A stretch of 64,000 nucleotides of DNA, from the NCBI GenBank assembly GCA_015069185.1, contig SVJB01000006.1, positions 1-64,000 of the forward strand, written 5' to 3'. Shown piece by piece: positions 45,089 through 54,163 of this stretch. This stretch comes from Oscillospiraceae bacterium. Its GTDB lineage: Bacteria; Bacillota; Clostridia; UBA1212; UBA1255. The notes under the pieces were generated by a model. That model searched no databases, was not told the origin of the DNA, and saw only the letters and a program-made list of their open reading frames with translations. Positions within the stretch are counted from its first letter, which is position 1; every line of letters starts with the position of its first letter. Position numbers and translations under genes: made by a program.

Positions 45089-48000
45089 TCATTCAATATG
45101 TGCTGCAATTGCATATATACCGCCGGCTGCATCTGTCTCACAGGGCAAAATACGCAACTCTTTCATTTCTTTATGTTCGCCAAAATCAATCTCAAGCAGG
45201 TTGAAAACTGTATTGCAACAATCAATCGCCTTACTATCACACCACAAATATCTCTGAGGATATTGAGGAGGCTGTACATTATCGTAATCTGCCTGCTCCA
45301 AAGTCGGAAAATCAGGCGTAATACTTCTGTCTGTTCCGTTTACATATGTAGCAAATCCTGCTATAACAGGGTTGCCGTATCCCATATCAATATTGCCCGG
45401 ATGATATACATCGTATCTATAAATCGGTCTGATGAAAGCATCCTTCTTCTCTGCCTCAGCCTCAACAGTAAGCAGTTTACTAAAGACATCGTGATTATCA
45501 ATAAATGCACTGCACAGGATATAAATCTTTTTCATCTTCTTGCCATCTAATGGTATTGTTACAACAGGATGTTTTTCTCTGCTGAAAGGTATGAATCCAT
45601 TAGGATTGAGTGGCAGCGGAACACCGTCTATCATATCGATGCTCTTGTATGTTTCCCAAAGATCCTTCATAAAATGATCAGGTCCCTGCATCATATGACC
45701 GTGAGACGGGTGTAGTCCGATTTCTTTCCAATAAAGAAGCGGTTTGCACTCTGCGTCATTAAGAGGTAGTGAAATCACATTAGCATTAGCTACACGCGCT
45801 TCGATTATCACATCACTGCCGGCAGGTCCTGCCAAATATGCTTTATTCTTGCCCGGTGAGAAGATGTCATTTGCCTCCGGCACTTCAAATCTAATAACTG
45901 CCTTATCTCTGGCTCCTACGGTAGCCTGTGCTGAATATGAGAACTTATTATAAATAAGATGCCATTCACCTGTAAGCTCATATGTCAGTTGGTTTCTTAC
46001 CTCAATCTCCACAATATTATCTGCCTCTATAAGCTTACCACTACAACTAATCTTAGGTAATACTGTTATCGGGCATGGATACAAGAAAGTCTGGTCCTTA
46101 TATCTCAGCTTCAGGTAAACCATACGTCTGGCAAAGTTGGTGATACCGAACCAACCGTATTTTTCATACTTATCCATGAGATTTTCACGGATATTACCGG
46201 AAAGTATGCCACTTTCCCATGTGTAATCAGCCAGCACTCCGCATCTGTCATCAATACCAACTAAAGTAGCATCACCTGATACACGTACCTGCCATTTATC
46301 TGAGCAAGCAATAGACTTCTGATATTCACATTTAATATTAATAAGATCCCAGGTACATGTAACTGTAATATCACCATCTGTACCTAACTCAAACTCAGCG
46401 CTGCTCCATCCACAATGTTGCTCCGGTACCTTACATACAGTATTTCCATTAACAGTCGCCTTTATAAGGCCTGCAGGAGGACACATTACATTCACTTTCT
46501 TAACTGTACTGTCTGTAATCCTGATGTTAAGAGTGAAACCATTTTCAATTGCTGTGTATGCTAATTCTGCTTCAGGAAGCTTCAGGTTTGCATACGGCCA
46601 GCTATCACAAATTGCAGGACTGATCGTTGTTGTATTCTCTATCTTATCTCTCTTCAATCCAAAAATTGATTCAATAATTCCCTGTGAAAATACTGCTGCC
46701 GATGGTGAGAAATAAGCAAATCTCTTTTCGTTTGCTGTCTCCGGCCATGCACCTCTCTGATATTCGCTGCACACGCGTTTGGCGATAAACGCAAGAGGCT
46801 TGACAGCCTGATTCTTCATTCCAGCCAAAGCATACGCAAAAGTAGCAAAAGGCTGCATGTCAGATCCACACTGCATACCCCATGTAGGCACCCAATCATA
46901 ACAGTGATCTCCAAAGTGGTTTGTCTGATATATCTCGCCCTCCGGGCCGGATAAACGATGTACTAAGTGATCTAAAGCAGATACCTTATCTGCATCATCT
47001 ATCTTATTGTAAATAACAGGATAAGTAATACCATGATACGTTGTCTCAAGGCGCAACTCGCCATTGATATCCTCATACCATGCCGGTCTGCCCAAATCTT
47101 TGAGCCATACAGTATCATGCCATTTTGCAAGACAACGTGCCGCTCTCTTCTCGTAAGCAGCTGCCTCCTGCTCTTTGCCAAGAAGCTTCTTGATATATGC
47201 CATAATAGTAAGCATCTGTACACCCTCGATTCCTGTCGAAGCACCTTTACCGGGCGTACTCTCAAAGTCTTCCTGATTTCCTATCTGTGTACCCCATGCA
47301 ATAACGCCGTCATCTGTGGGGTCGTATTCTGCAAATGTCTGCCATAATGCTTTTTCCATAAAGGGTTCACATTCTGCGGCAAATTCAAGGTCACCTGTCA
47401 TTTTTACATAATGTTCTACTTCTCTTAAGAAGAACTGGTTGTTACCACCCCAGTCACGACGACCCGTATTGTTTGTACACATGTCCGGAATAGCACCATT
47501 TGGGAAAACATGTTCCATTTGAGATCTGAGACAACGTCTGACACGGTCATATCTGCCATTCCACTCCTCTGCAGCTGTATGTTCCATATGCCACATTGTA
47601 GGCCAGTGCTGAATAGACTCAATCCAACCAAATGGATACAGCCACGCATATTCAACATTAAGGAGCGCATGATCAAAAGCTTCATTTAGTATAGGATCAG
47701 GAGTATTGAGCTTCCAGTTAGAAAGCAGATCATCATAATAGTCAATAACCTTCTTTTCTTCGCAAATCGGGTCTGCCTTGGAGAGTGCTACCGCACGGCA
47801 CTCATCTTCAGAAAAGCCTACCGTAACATATATATCACTGCCGAATGAGCTTACTACTGCATATGTACCGTAGCCATCCTCTGTATCCGGACGCTTCTCA
47901 ATAGAAACGCTATCAAAAGCACCGTGAACAGAAGTAATAACTTTTCTTTCTTTTCTGCGAACTATAACGCAATCATCTTTTATCTCGCAATAGCCCTCCT

Positions 48001-48478
48001 GGCAGTCAATCTCACTGCCTTTCATATTTTCGTTTGGTGAGAAATGCATAAAAGCAATATTTCCGTTACCAAATTTAAGCCAGAACCTTCTTGGACTATC
48101 ACTGTGTATATGAAGTAATCCTGCACCTTCTGTTGCGATTGTATCACTTGCATACAGAAGCGGACGCCATGTTGCAGTAAATGGCTCATCTCCATTTTCA
48201 AGCTTTACCTGAGAGTGAAGTCCGCCGGGAATATTGTCTGCAATTGTTTCGGGAGTACATTCATCATATGTAATCCATGTCGGGGATGTCTCACCAAGAC
48301 CAATCACAAATTTTGCTAATAGGACGTGATCTGCTCCTCTGTGATGATTGTTGTCATACGTCATAACTGCACTGTTTGGATATGCCTGACGCATAAAAAT
48401 CATACATTTCTGATAAGCAGTAGCACGCTCATCAAGATCATTTAAAGATGGTGTTATGTCACTTTCGCGTATTTTCAT
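45089..48478 (-). CDS. Large intracellular six-hairpin glycosidase
   Basis: The 1129-residue protein, first gene of the operon, starts at ATG with CGGAGG 8 bases upstream. An N-terminal beta domain (about 1-260) is followed by an (alpha/alpha)6 barrel (about 260-620) with GWIESIQHWPTMWHMEHTAAEEWNGRYD, NTGRRDWGGNNQFFLREVEHYVKMTGDLEF, DDGVIAWGTQIGNQED and THGITYPVIYN-like segments. Several C-terminal beta domains follow (IRITDSTVKKVNVMCPP, GEWHLIYNKFSYSA, and a galactose-binding-like end). No signal peptide. It may be an alpha-L-rhamnosidase-like or other GH78-clan enzyme working on imported oligosaccharides; the specificity is unknown. Confidence 0.6.
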   Translation of the reverse strand: MKIRESDITPSLNDLDERATAYQKCMIFMRQAYPNSAVMTYDNNHHRGADHVLLAKFVIGLGETSPTWITYDECTPETIADNIPGGLHSQVKLENGDEPFTATWRPLLYASDTIATEGAGLLHIHSDSPRRFWLKFGNGNIAFMHFSPNENMKGSEIDCQEGYCEIKDDCVIVRRKERKVITSVHGAFDSVSIEKRPDTEDGYGTYAVVSSFGSDIYVTVGFSEDECRAVALSKADPICEEKKVIDYYDDLLSNWKLNTPDPILNEAFDHALLNVEYAWLYPFGWIESIQHWPTMWHMEHTAAEEWNGRYDRVRRCLRSQMEHVFPNGAIPDMCTNNTGRRDWGGNNQFFLREVEHYVKMTGDLEFAAECEPFMEKALWQTFAEYDPTDDGVIAWGTQIGNQEDFESTPGKGASTGIEGVQMLTIMAYIKKLLGKEQEAAAYEKRAARCLAKWHDTVWLKDLGRPAWYEDINGELRLETTYHGITYPVIYNKIDDADKVSALDHLVHRLSGPEGEIYQTNHFGDHCYDWVPTWGMQCGSDMQPFATFAYALAGMKNQAVKPLAFIAKRVCSEYQRGAWPETANEKRFAYFSPSAAVFSQGIIESIFGLKRDKIENTTTISPAICDSWPYANLKLPEAELAYTAIENGFTLNIRITDSTVKKVNVMCPPAGLIKATVNGNTVCKVPEQHCGWSSAEFELGTDGDITVTCTWDLINIKCEYQKSIACSDKWQVRVSGDATLVGIDDRCGVLADYTWESGILSGNIRENLMDKYEKYGWFGITNFARRMVYLKLRYKDQTFLYPCPITVLPKISCSGKLIEADNIVEIEVRNQLTYELTGEWHLIYNKFSYSAQATVGARDKAVIRFEVPEANDIFSPGKNKAYLAGPAGSDVIIEARVANANVISLPLNDAECKPLLYWKEIGLHPSHGHMMQGPDHFMKDLWETYKSIDMIDGVPLPLNPNGFIPFSREKHPVVTIPLDGKKMKKIYILCSAFIDNHDVFSKLLTVEAEAEKKDAFIRPIYRYDVYHPGNIDMGYGNPVIAGFATYVNGTDRSITPDFPTLEQADYDNVQPPQYPQRYLWCDSKAIDCCNTVFNLLEIDFGEHKEMKELRILPCETDAAGGIYAIAAHIE

Positions 48479-48516
48479 ATCGAAAACCTCCGATTAAGTT
48501 TATAATGATGGTACAG

Positions 48517-48573
48517 ATTATATTTGCATTATATGTGTATATCAATGCACAAGATAGAAAAAAAATGGACAAA
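48517..48573 (-). promoter_or_regulatory. Main operon promoter with TTTGTCCATT box
   Basis: Reading leftward, TTGATA (48540-48545) and TATAAT (48517-48522) are 17 bases apart. TTTGTCCATT (48564-48573) lies 16 bases before CATTGA, which overlaps the -35. The same box and spacing precede the cupin gene at 50335. An AraC-type activator site is inferred. Confidence 0.65.
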
Positions 48574-48609
48574 ACCGAACAAAGCAAAAAAATTTTCCTG
48601 TTTTTTCTG

Positions 48610-48638
48610 TTGCCATACTAAAAAAAAGATGCTATATT
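48610..48638 (+). promoter_or_regulatory. Promoter of the second AraC-type gene
   Basis: TTGCCA (48610-48615) and TATATT (48633-48638) are 17 bases apart and end about 22 bases before the ATG, leaving a very short leader with GGAGGGG. Confidence 0.7.
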
Positions 48639-48660
48639 AATAGCAATCGGAGGGGTATTC

Positions 48661-49425
48661 ATGAAAAAAATCAACCAGGTAGGTTATTTATATGAAAACA
48701 CATACCGCGTAAGTTTACACACTCATGATTATTGGGAGGTTGTATATTATACAAAAGGGCACGGCTTCGTTGAGATCAATAATGAGGTTATTGATTTTTG
48801 CGAGCATGATGTCTTTGTTATTCCGCCGGGAATTCCTCATTCAGACTACTCTGATACCGGTTTTCAGAACTATAACTACACATTCACAGATGACAACTTT
48901 AATCATCTTACCTATATGAAGCTACATGATACAGAAAACAATGATGTTCTTACCATCATGGCTCAGCTTTATCATGAGTATATAATCAAGAGAAAAAATT
49001 ATCAGAATATTCTGGATGCTCTTCACGTTGTGTTATATCACTACATTCATACTCTGATTGACGAGAATGACAGCAATCGTTTTGTTACTATGGTTATAAA
49101 CGAGATAATCAATAATATCTCAAATCCTTACTACAAGATACAAGACACACTAAAGAAAGTTAATTTGACTCCTGATTATTTCCGTAAGCTATTCTTTGAT
49201 GAAACAGGCAAGACGCCTCTTCAGTATCTGACACATAAGCGTATTTCTTATGCAAAGGATCTACTCAGACTACAATCTCATTCCGGTCTGTCTATTCACG
49301 AGATCTCCTGGAACGCAGGATTTTCGGATAATTACTATTTCTCAAGAGTATTCAAAAAATATACAGGCCTGAGCCCCAAAGGATGGCTCAGGCAAGAATC
49401 AGAAAAGAAAAAGACAGAAGAATAA
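48661..49425 (+). CDS. AraC-family transcription regulator with cupin sensor domain
   Basis: The 254-residue protein has an N-terminal cupin (VSLHTHDYWEVVYYTKGHGFVEINNEVIDFCEHDVFVIPPGIPHSDY) whose HTHDYWE and PHSD resemble sugar-sensing AraC proteins. Two helix-turn-helix motifs follow (DTLKKVNLTPDYFRKLFFDETGKTP and LSIHEISWNAGFSDNYYFSRVFKKYTGLSP). It is divergent from the seven-gene glycan operon and convergent with araD (5 bases between stops). It is the best candidate to bind the TTTGTCCATT boxes. GGAGGGG precedes the ATG. Confidence 0.9.
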   Translation: MKKINQVGYLYENTYRVSLHTHDYWEVVYYTKGHGFVEINNEVIDFCEHDVFVIPPGIPHSDYSDTGFQNYNYTFTDDNFNHLTYMKLHDTENNDVLTIMAQLYHEYIIKRKNYQNILDALHVVLYHYIHTLIDENDSNRFVTMVINEIINNISNPYYKIQDTLKKVNLTPDYFRKLFFDETGKTPLQYLTHKRISYAKDLLRLQSHSGLSIHEISWNAGFSDNYYFSRVFKKYTGLSPKGWLRQESEKKKTEE

Positions 49426-49430
49426 TCTGT

Positions 49431-50123
49431 TTATTTCTGTCCGTAATACGCGTTAGGTCCGTGTTTTCTTGAATAATGTTTATCAAGAATATACTGACCC
49501 ATTTCTGCGTCTTTGTTAAGTATTAATGTTTTCAATGCCATTTCTGCTACTTTTTCCATAACAACGGCATTATACACACTGCCGGCAGCATCTTTGCCCC
49601 ATGTAAAAGGTCCGTGATTACGTACAACAATGCCGGGTCTTTCCATAGCAGCATAGCCAAGTCCATTGATCGTCTCAATAATAACCTTGCCTGTATTTAC
49701 TTCATATGCCTCTTCAATTTCCTCCTTGGTAAGAGCTCTGGTACAAGGAATATCTCCGTAGAAAGCATCTGCGTGTGTTGTGCCGAGAGCATAAATTGGC
49801 ATACCTGCCTGTGCGAATGCAACTGCATTGATTGAATGTGTATGTGTGATACCACCAATTTCAGGATAAGCATTATATAATTCCAGATGTGTAGCAGTGT
49901 CAGAGGAAGGCTTCCATTTACCCTCTACTTTATTTCCCTGCAAATCAACAACTACCATATCATCTGCCGTCATCGTTGCGTAATCAACGCCGGACGGCTT
50001 AATAACAACTAATCCCTTCTCACGGTCAATGCCACTTACATTGCCCCATGTATATACAACAACACCTTTATCAACAAGATCAAGGTTAGCTTCAAAAACC
50101 TGTTTCTTTAATTCTTCTAACAT
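49431..50123 (-). CDS. araD: L-ribulose-5-phosphate 4-epimerase
   Basis: The ATG of [13 protein letters not shown] has AAAGGAG at the right distance. The ~230-residue class II aldolase-like enzyme carries the zinc ligands in [16 protein letters not shown] and RNHGPFTWG, plus [19 protein letters not shown] and [16 protein letters not shown] typical of AraD. It converts L-ribulose 5-phosphate to D-xylulose 5-phosphate for the pentose phosphate pathway. araA and araB are absent here, so with LyxK- and UlaE-like neighbours it probably completes an L-xylulose route. A promoter lies at 50162-50190, facing away from the cupin gene. Confidence 0.93.
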   Translation of the reverse strand: MLEELKKQVFEANLDLVDKGVVVYTWGNVSGIDREKGLVVIKPSGVDYATMTADDMVVVDLQGNKVEGKWKPSSDTATHLELYNAYPEIGGITHTHSINAVAFAQAGMPIYALGTTHADAFYGDIPCTRALTKEEIEEAYEVNTGKVIIETINGLGYAAMERPGIVVRNHGPFTWGKDAAGSVYNAVVMEKVAEMALKTLILNKDAEMGQYILDKHYSRKHGPNAYYGQK

Positions 50124-50161
50124 AACAAGCTCCTTTTTCAATAAAATCATTGTGCTTTGAC

Positions 50162-50190
50162 AGTTTACATGTTCCTTGTGAAAAAAGCAA
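50162..50190 (-). promoter_or_regulatory. Candidate araD promoter
   Basis: TTGCTT (50185-50190) and TAAACT (50162-50167) are 17 bases apart, reading toward araD. The TTTGTCCATT box lies about 50 bases upstream, so both divergent genes could respond to it. Confidence 0.5.
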
Positions 50191-50241
50191 TAAAAAAAAA
50201 CTTTTTTTTATCAGACAAATCAGTTATTATATTTAGTCGTA

Positions 50242-50300
50242 TTTGTCCATTAAATTCTCGCTTTTTTCCATTGAGAGAGTATGGTATTATGTTGTATAAA
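50242..50300 (+). promoter_or_regulatory. Promoter of the cupin/kinase genes with TTTGTCCATT box
   Basis: TTTGTCCATT (50242-50251) is followed after 17 bases by CATTGA, overlapping a TTGAGA -35 (50271-50276), then TATAAA (50295-50300) 18 bases later. The arrangement repeats that of the seven-gene operon promoter. Confidence 0.6.
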
Positions 50301-50334
50301 ATACATAAAAAATAGTGAAAAGGAAGACTGAACT

Positions 50335-51525
50335 ATGAATGACAAAACTACTATAATTCGTAAATATTTTCAGGATCAGGGTGGCATTCTCCCCTTGATA
50401 CCAATATTTGTTCCCAGACGTTTCGGTGATGCCGGCAGACGTCTCCGTTTACACCCGGATGATTATTATGCACTGGGCACTAAGAGAGGTTCTATCAAAG
50501 AACGTTGGTTCTCTTCTGTTATCGCTGCCATGAACGGCCCCGATGCTGCTCCTGATGAAGGAATGAGCTATGTTAACATGAAGGATGCCTGTGAAGAAAA
50601 GATTTCTCTTAAAGATTTCGTTGATACGCTCAAAGGCGAACTTATCGGCGAGAGCTGTTATGCACGTCACCAGACTTGGCCTATGTACTCAAAGTTCTTT
50701 GACTATGAGGGACCGCTTTTCCACCATATGCATTTAGGCTTTGAAGAAGCCGCACGTGTTGGGAAGTTAGGCAAGCCCGAGGCATATTATTACCCACCGC
50801 AGTACAACAACTACCCAGGTAAGTTCCCTCATACATATTTTGGTTTCACATCAGATGTAACAAAAGAGGATCTTGTTGAGGCACTTAAAGATTACATGAA
50901 CAGAGATCTCAGAATCACTGAGCTGTCCAAGGCCTACAGAATTGAGCTTGGCACAGGTTGGTACACTGCTCCGGGCGTACTCCACGCTCCCGGTTCTTAC
51001 CTCACATACGAGCCACAGTGGAATTCCGACGTTAATGCGGTATTTGAGAATATTACAGATAATGAAATTTACGATGATAGCTTCCTGTATGAGAACTGTC
51101 CTGAAGACAAGGTTGGCGATCCCGAATATGTTGTCAGCATGATGGATTGGGAAAAGAACGTAGATCCCAAGTATAAGGAACACTTCTTCCGCGCACCAAT
51201 TGTGCTCAGCCAGGATGAGAACCACACACAGAAGCAGGTTGTTTACGGAAATGAATATATTGCAGCCAAAGAACTTACAGTTAACCCCGGTTGCACAGCT
51301 GTTATCACAGACGATACTGCATATGGTTGTATCATTACTCAAGGATACGGCAAGATCGACAATCATTCTTGTGCTACTGCTACAATGCTTCGTTTCGGTC
51401 AGAAGAGTGAAGATGAATTCTTTGTTTCATACGGAGCAGCAACAAAGGGTGTTACAGTAACCAACTTAAGTAGTACTGAGCCACTGGTAATGCTGAAGCA
51501 CTATCCTGCTCCTGAGCAACAATAA
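50335..51525 (+). CDS. Cupin-type sugar isomerase candidate
   Basis: The 396-residue protein resembles cupin sugar (phosphate) isomerases. A metal site is suggested by His131 and His133 in PLFHHMHLGFEEA, Glu149 in KPEAYYYPPQ and His217 in APGVLHAPGSY, the H-x-H/E/H pattern of phosphomannose isomerase and D-lyxose isomerase. A second cupin-like half (NEYIAAKELTVNPGCTAVITDDTAYGCIITQGYGKI) lacks the ligands. It is longer than D-lyxose isomerases (about 180-230 residues). The LyxK-like kinase follows 27 bases later, so an aldose-to-ketose step that yields L-xylulose (from L-lyxose or L-xylose) is inferred but unproven. Confidence 0.6.
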   Translation: MNDKTTIIRKYFQDQGGILPLIPIFVPRRFGDAGRRLRLHPDDYYALGTKRGSIKERWFSSVIAAMNGPDAAPDEGMSYVNMKDACEEKISLKDFVDTLKGELIGESCYARHQTWPMYSKFFDYEGPLFHHMHLGFEEAARVGKLGKPEAYYYPPQYNNYPGKFPHTYFGFTSDVTKEDLVEALKDYMNRDLRITELSKAYRIELGTGWYTAPGVLHAPGSYLTYEPQWNSDVNAVFENITDNEIYDDSFLYENCPEDKVGDPEYVVSMMDWEKNVDPKYKEHFFRAPIVLSQDENHTQKQVVYGNEYIAAKELTVNPGCTAVITDDTAYGCIITQGYGKIDNHSCATATMLRFGQKSEDEFFVSYGAATKGVTVTNLSSTEPLVMLKHYPAPEQQ

Positions 51526-51552
51526 TCGACAAATCTCAAAGGAGTTTTCACC

Positions 51553-53022
51553 ATGGAAAAGTTTCTTATGGGTATTGATATTGGTGGCACTAACATTAAG
51601 GCTGCAATATTTGATACAAACGGAAATGAAATAAGCAAATCAAGCCGTCAAACGCCGGTAGAGGTAAAGCAAGACATCTATCATATGCGTGATATGGATG
51701 TTTTGTGGGATAAGATTATAGAGATTATCAAGGAATCAGTCGAGAAAGCATCTATTCTCCCACAACAGATTGCCGCTATCGGCACTACAGGACATGGCAA
51801 AGGTATGTATCTTTGGGGAAAAGATAATAAGCCCTGCTACCACGGCGTTCCGTCTACAGATCGTAGAGCTGAAGGTGTTGTTGCCAAGTGGAAAGCAGAT
51901 GGTACATGTGAAGAGGCCCGCAAGCTTACTTTGCAGAATACTCTTGCTTGTCAGCCGGTTGCTTTGCTTGCATGGCTTAAAGAGTTTGAACCTCAGGCAT
52001 ATTCAAATGTTCAATGGATTTTTGAGGCCAAAGACTATGTTCGCTTCATGTTGACCGGAGAGCCAATGGCAGAATACACAGATACTTCGGGTACATGCAC
52101 CATGAATCTGATAACAAAGGAATACGATGAGCGTATCATGGAAATATACGGTATCCCTGAAATGTTTTCTTGTCTACCGCCACTTCGCAAATCAAGTGAT
52201 CTTTGTGGATATGTCAGTGAGAAGGCAGCCGTGCAAACAGGACTCTGCCCAGGCACACCTGTTTGTGGTGGTATGTTTGATATTGACGCCTGTGCTATTG
52301 CAATGGATGTGTCCTCGCCAGAGCCATTATGTATTGTCACAGGAACATGGAGCATTAATATTTACCTTTCAGAAAATCGCGTTGACCCTAGGCACCCTGT
52401 TAACCATTCCCTTTTCTGTGTTCCGGGATATTACCTCATAGAAGAGAGCAGTCCTACATCTGCCGGCAATCTTGACTGGGTACTGTCAACTTTGTTTGGC
52501 CTTGATGAGCCGGATTATAAAGATATTGATAATCAAGTAGCAAATCTTGATCCGGATTCCAGCAATGTTTTCTTTCTTCCTTTTTTATATGGCAGTAACT
52601 CTGATACTGTTAGAAATGCAGTTTTTGCAGGACTTAACAGTGGTCATAGTCGCGCAGATGTACTGAGGGCTGTATATGAGGGCGTTGTATTTTCACATAA
52701 GCAACATATAGATAAGCTTCTCGTTCACCGTAGCACTCCCCCATTTGCCAGAGTTGGTGGCGGTGGAGCTAACTCAGATGTTTGGATGCAAATGTTCGCA
52801 GACATTTTGAATATGAATGTAGAAGTGGTCGAAGGTAAAGAGCTTGGTGCTAAGGGAGCTGCTATGGCAGCTGCAATATGTTCAGGAATGTATACAGGCT
52901 ATCCCGAAGCGGCAAATAGCATGGTACGCATACGCAAGACCTTCTATCCAAACCCTGTAATGCATGAAAAATATTTAAAGAAATACGAAACTTACAATAA
53001 ACTAAGTAATGGTAATTTATAA
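51553..53022 (+). CDS. lyxK: FGGY-family kinase, probable L-xylulose kinase
   Basis: The 489-residue ATP-dependent sugar kinase begins FLMGIDIGGTNIKAAIFDTNG (phosphate 1). By recall it follows E. coli LyxK closely: IGTTGHGKGMYLWGKDNKP, VPSTDRRAEG, GTPVCGGMFDIDACA, IVTGTWSIN, SPTSAGNLDWVLS, FFLPFLYGSN, VYEGVVFSHKQHIDKLL and GGGANSDVWMQMFADIL. LyxK phosphorylates L-xylulose, giving the substrate of the UlaE-like enzyme encoded in the glycan operon. Kinases of this family are promiscuous, so a related ketose is possible. AAAGGAG precedes the ATG. Confidence 0.82.
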   Translation: MEKFLMGIDIGGTNIKAAIFDTNGNEISKSSRQTPVEVKQDIYHMRDMDVLWDKIIEIIKESVEKASILPQQIAAIGTTGHGKGMYLWGKDNKPCYHGVPSTDRRAEGVVAKWKADGTCEEARKLTLQNTLACQPVALLAWLKEFEPQAYSNVQWIFEAKDYVRFMLTGEPMAEYTDTSGTCTMNLITKEYDERIMEIYGIPEMFSCLPPLRKSSDLCGYVSEKAAVQTGLCPGTPVCGGMFDIDACAIAMDVSSPEPLCIVTGTWSINIYLSENRVDPRHPVNHSLFCVPGYYLIEESSPTSAGNLDWVLSTLFGLDEPDYKDIDNQVANLDPDSSNVFFLPFLYGSNSDTVRNAVFAGLNSGHSRADVLRAVYEGVVFSHKQHIDKLLVHRSTPPFARVGGGGANSDVWMQMFADILNMNVEVVEGKELGAKGAAMAAAICSGMYTGYPEAANSMVRIRKTFYPNPVMHEKYLKKYETYNKLSNGNL

Positions 53023-53054
53023 TTATCTCTTTCTAATTTGAATTGCTAAACAAT

Positions 53055-53086
53055 AAACCTCCGGTTTTATATTATTCCGGAGGTTT
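53055..53086 (+). terminator. Terminator of the cupin/kinase operon
   Basis: A 10-base stem (AAACCTCCGG and complement) with a 12-base loop follows the kinase stop by about 30 bases, with a T-rich stretch after it. It could also serve the convergent gene. Confidence 0.7.
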
Positions 53087-53115
53087 GCTTTATTTATCAT
53101 TTTATAAGCCAAAAA

Positions 53116-53979
53116 TCAATCCCAGATTCCATCTGCTATACATCTGAAAATAGACGCTAAATGCTTCATAGCATTAGTGTTAAGTTCTTTGGACTCTTTT
53201 GGGAATTTGAATGAGCAGCCTGTCTCACTTGACAAAATCAAATCTGTAGTCTGGTATACTTCAGAGAAAGCCTTCCAATCAGCTGTTCCTAAGAATGGCC
53301 ATACATGGCTGTCTACAGTACCATGATTATCGTGCACATGAAGGGCCCTTACCCATTTCTTGCATTTATTCAGCATATCTGCAGGTGAATCTTGAGTAAT
53401 AAGTGCATGTCCTGTATCCAAACATAATCCTATATTTTCATCGTTAATTTCCTCTACCAAATCATATAAAGCAGTAAGTTTTGATACTGACAAAGCGCGT
53501 GAGGGCATATTTTCAATACAAACTGTCACGTTGTTGGCCTTAGCAACAGGCAATAATGCCAATAAAAAATCCTTATTTGCCTGATATGTTTCCTGTTCAA
53601 ATGCATGATCAGCTGAGTCATCCCAACCATATGGCATGATTGGATGTACAACCATTCTCTTGCATCCCATAATACCAGCCCCTTCAATACTTCTCTTAAC
53701 TAAGGCTGTCATAAATGCTCTTTGTTCCTCAGTCTTATCGTCCGTTCTCCATGGAGCATGAGATTGTCCGATCTCCACTCCGGCCAGCTCAGCGTTTTTC
53801 TTAATAGTGAGGAAATGCTCTGTGTATTCATCATCATTCATTTTAAACAATCTGCTATTAATATCGTTAAAGCCGTTGTAGTCCACGCTGTCAAAGCCCC
53901 AATCCTTTATCTCTTGCAGATCTTTAGGATTCTGTCCCCAAACAGAATTATTTATTGTATGAATTCCTATTTTATGCAT
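53116..53979 (-). CDS. TIM-barrel sugar (phosphate) isomerase/epimerase
   Basis: The ATG of MHKIGIHTINNSVWG has GGAGG 8 bases upstream; a GTG three codons earlier overlaps that site. The ~287-residue protein is an AP_endonuc_2/xylose-isomerase-like barrel with metal-site strands MGCKRMVVHPIMP, VTVCIENMP (Glu), IGLCLDTGHAL (Asp-x-x-His) and WVRALHVHDNHG. Such proteins interconvert sugars or sugar phosphates, or cut DNA at abasic sites. Here the sugar operons suggest the former. It is less like UlaE than the gene at 41947. It could be the missing aldose/ketose step or a 3-epimerase. Confidence 0.72.
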   Translation of the reverse strand: MHKIGIHTINNSVWGQNPKDLQEIKDWGFDSVDYNGFNDINSRLFKMNDDEYTEHFLTIKKNAELAGVEIGQSHAPWRTDDKTEEQRAFMTALVKRSIEGAGIMGCKRMVVHPIMPYGWDDSADHAFEQETYQANKDFLLALLPVAKANNVTVCIENMPSRALSVSKLTALYDLVEEINDENIGLCLDTGHALITQDSPADMLNKCKKWVRALHVHDNHGTVDSHVWPFLGTADWKAFSEVYQTTDLILSSETGCSFKFPKESKELNTNAMKHLASIFRCIADGIWD

Positions 53980-54126
53980 TATGTACACCTCCGATTATAT
54001 TATCACTTTCTTATCTTCTTGCACTGTATTGTATATGTACTTCTAACAGTCATTATATATGTATTTGTGATAATTACAAGAATCTGCAGTATTATATTTT
54101 TTTAGTCATTTCTATAAAAACAAAAA

Positions 54127-54148
54127 AGCGGGACTAAATAGTCCCGCT
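54127..54148 (-). terminator. Terminator of the PETGD surface-protein gene
   Basis: A 9-base stem AGCGGGACT/AGTCCCGCT with a 4-base loop is followed on the minus strand by a run of T. It lies 15 bases after the stop. Confidence 0.88.
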
Positions 54149-54163
54149 AAAATTCAGAAATAA

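Noticed and set aside
44969..45550. 193-codon plus-strand frame across the junction of two glycosidase genes
   Set aside because: It lies opposite the ends of two well-formed genes and has the Cys/Ile-rich look of antisense shadow.
50851..51366. 171-codon minus-strand frame opposite the cupin gene
   Set aside because: No motif or ribosome site, and the plus-strand gene fits its promoter and operon.
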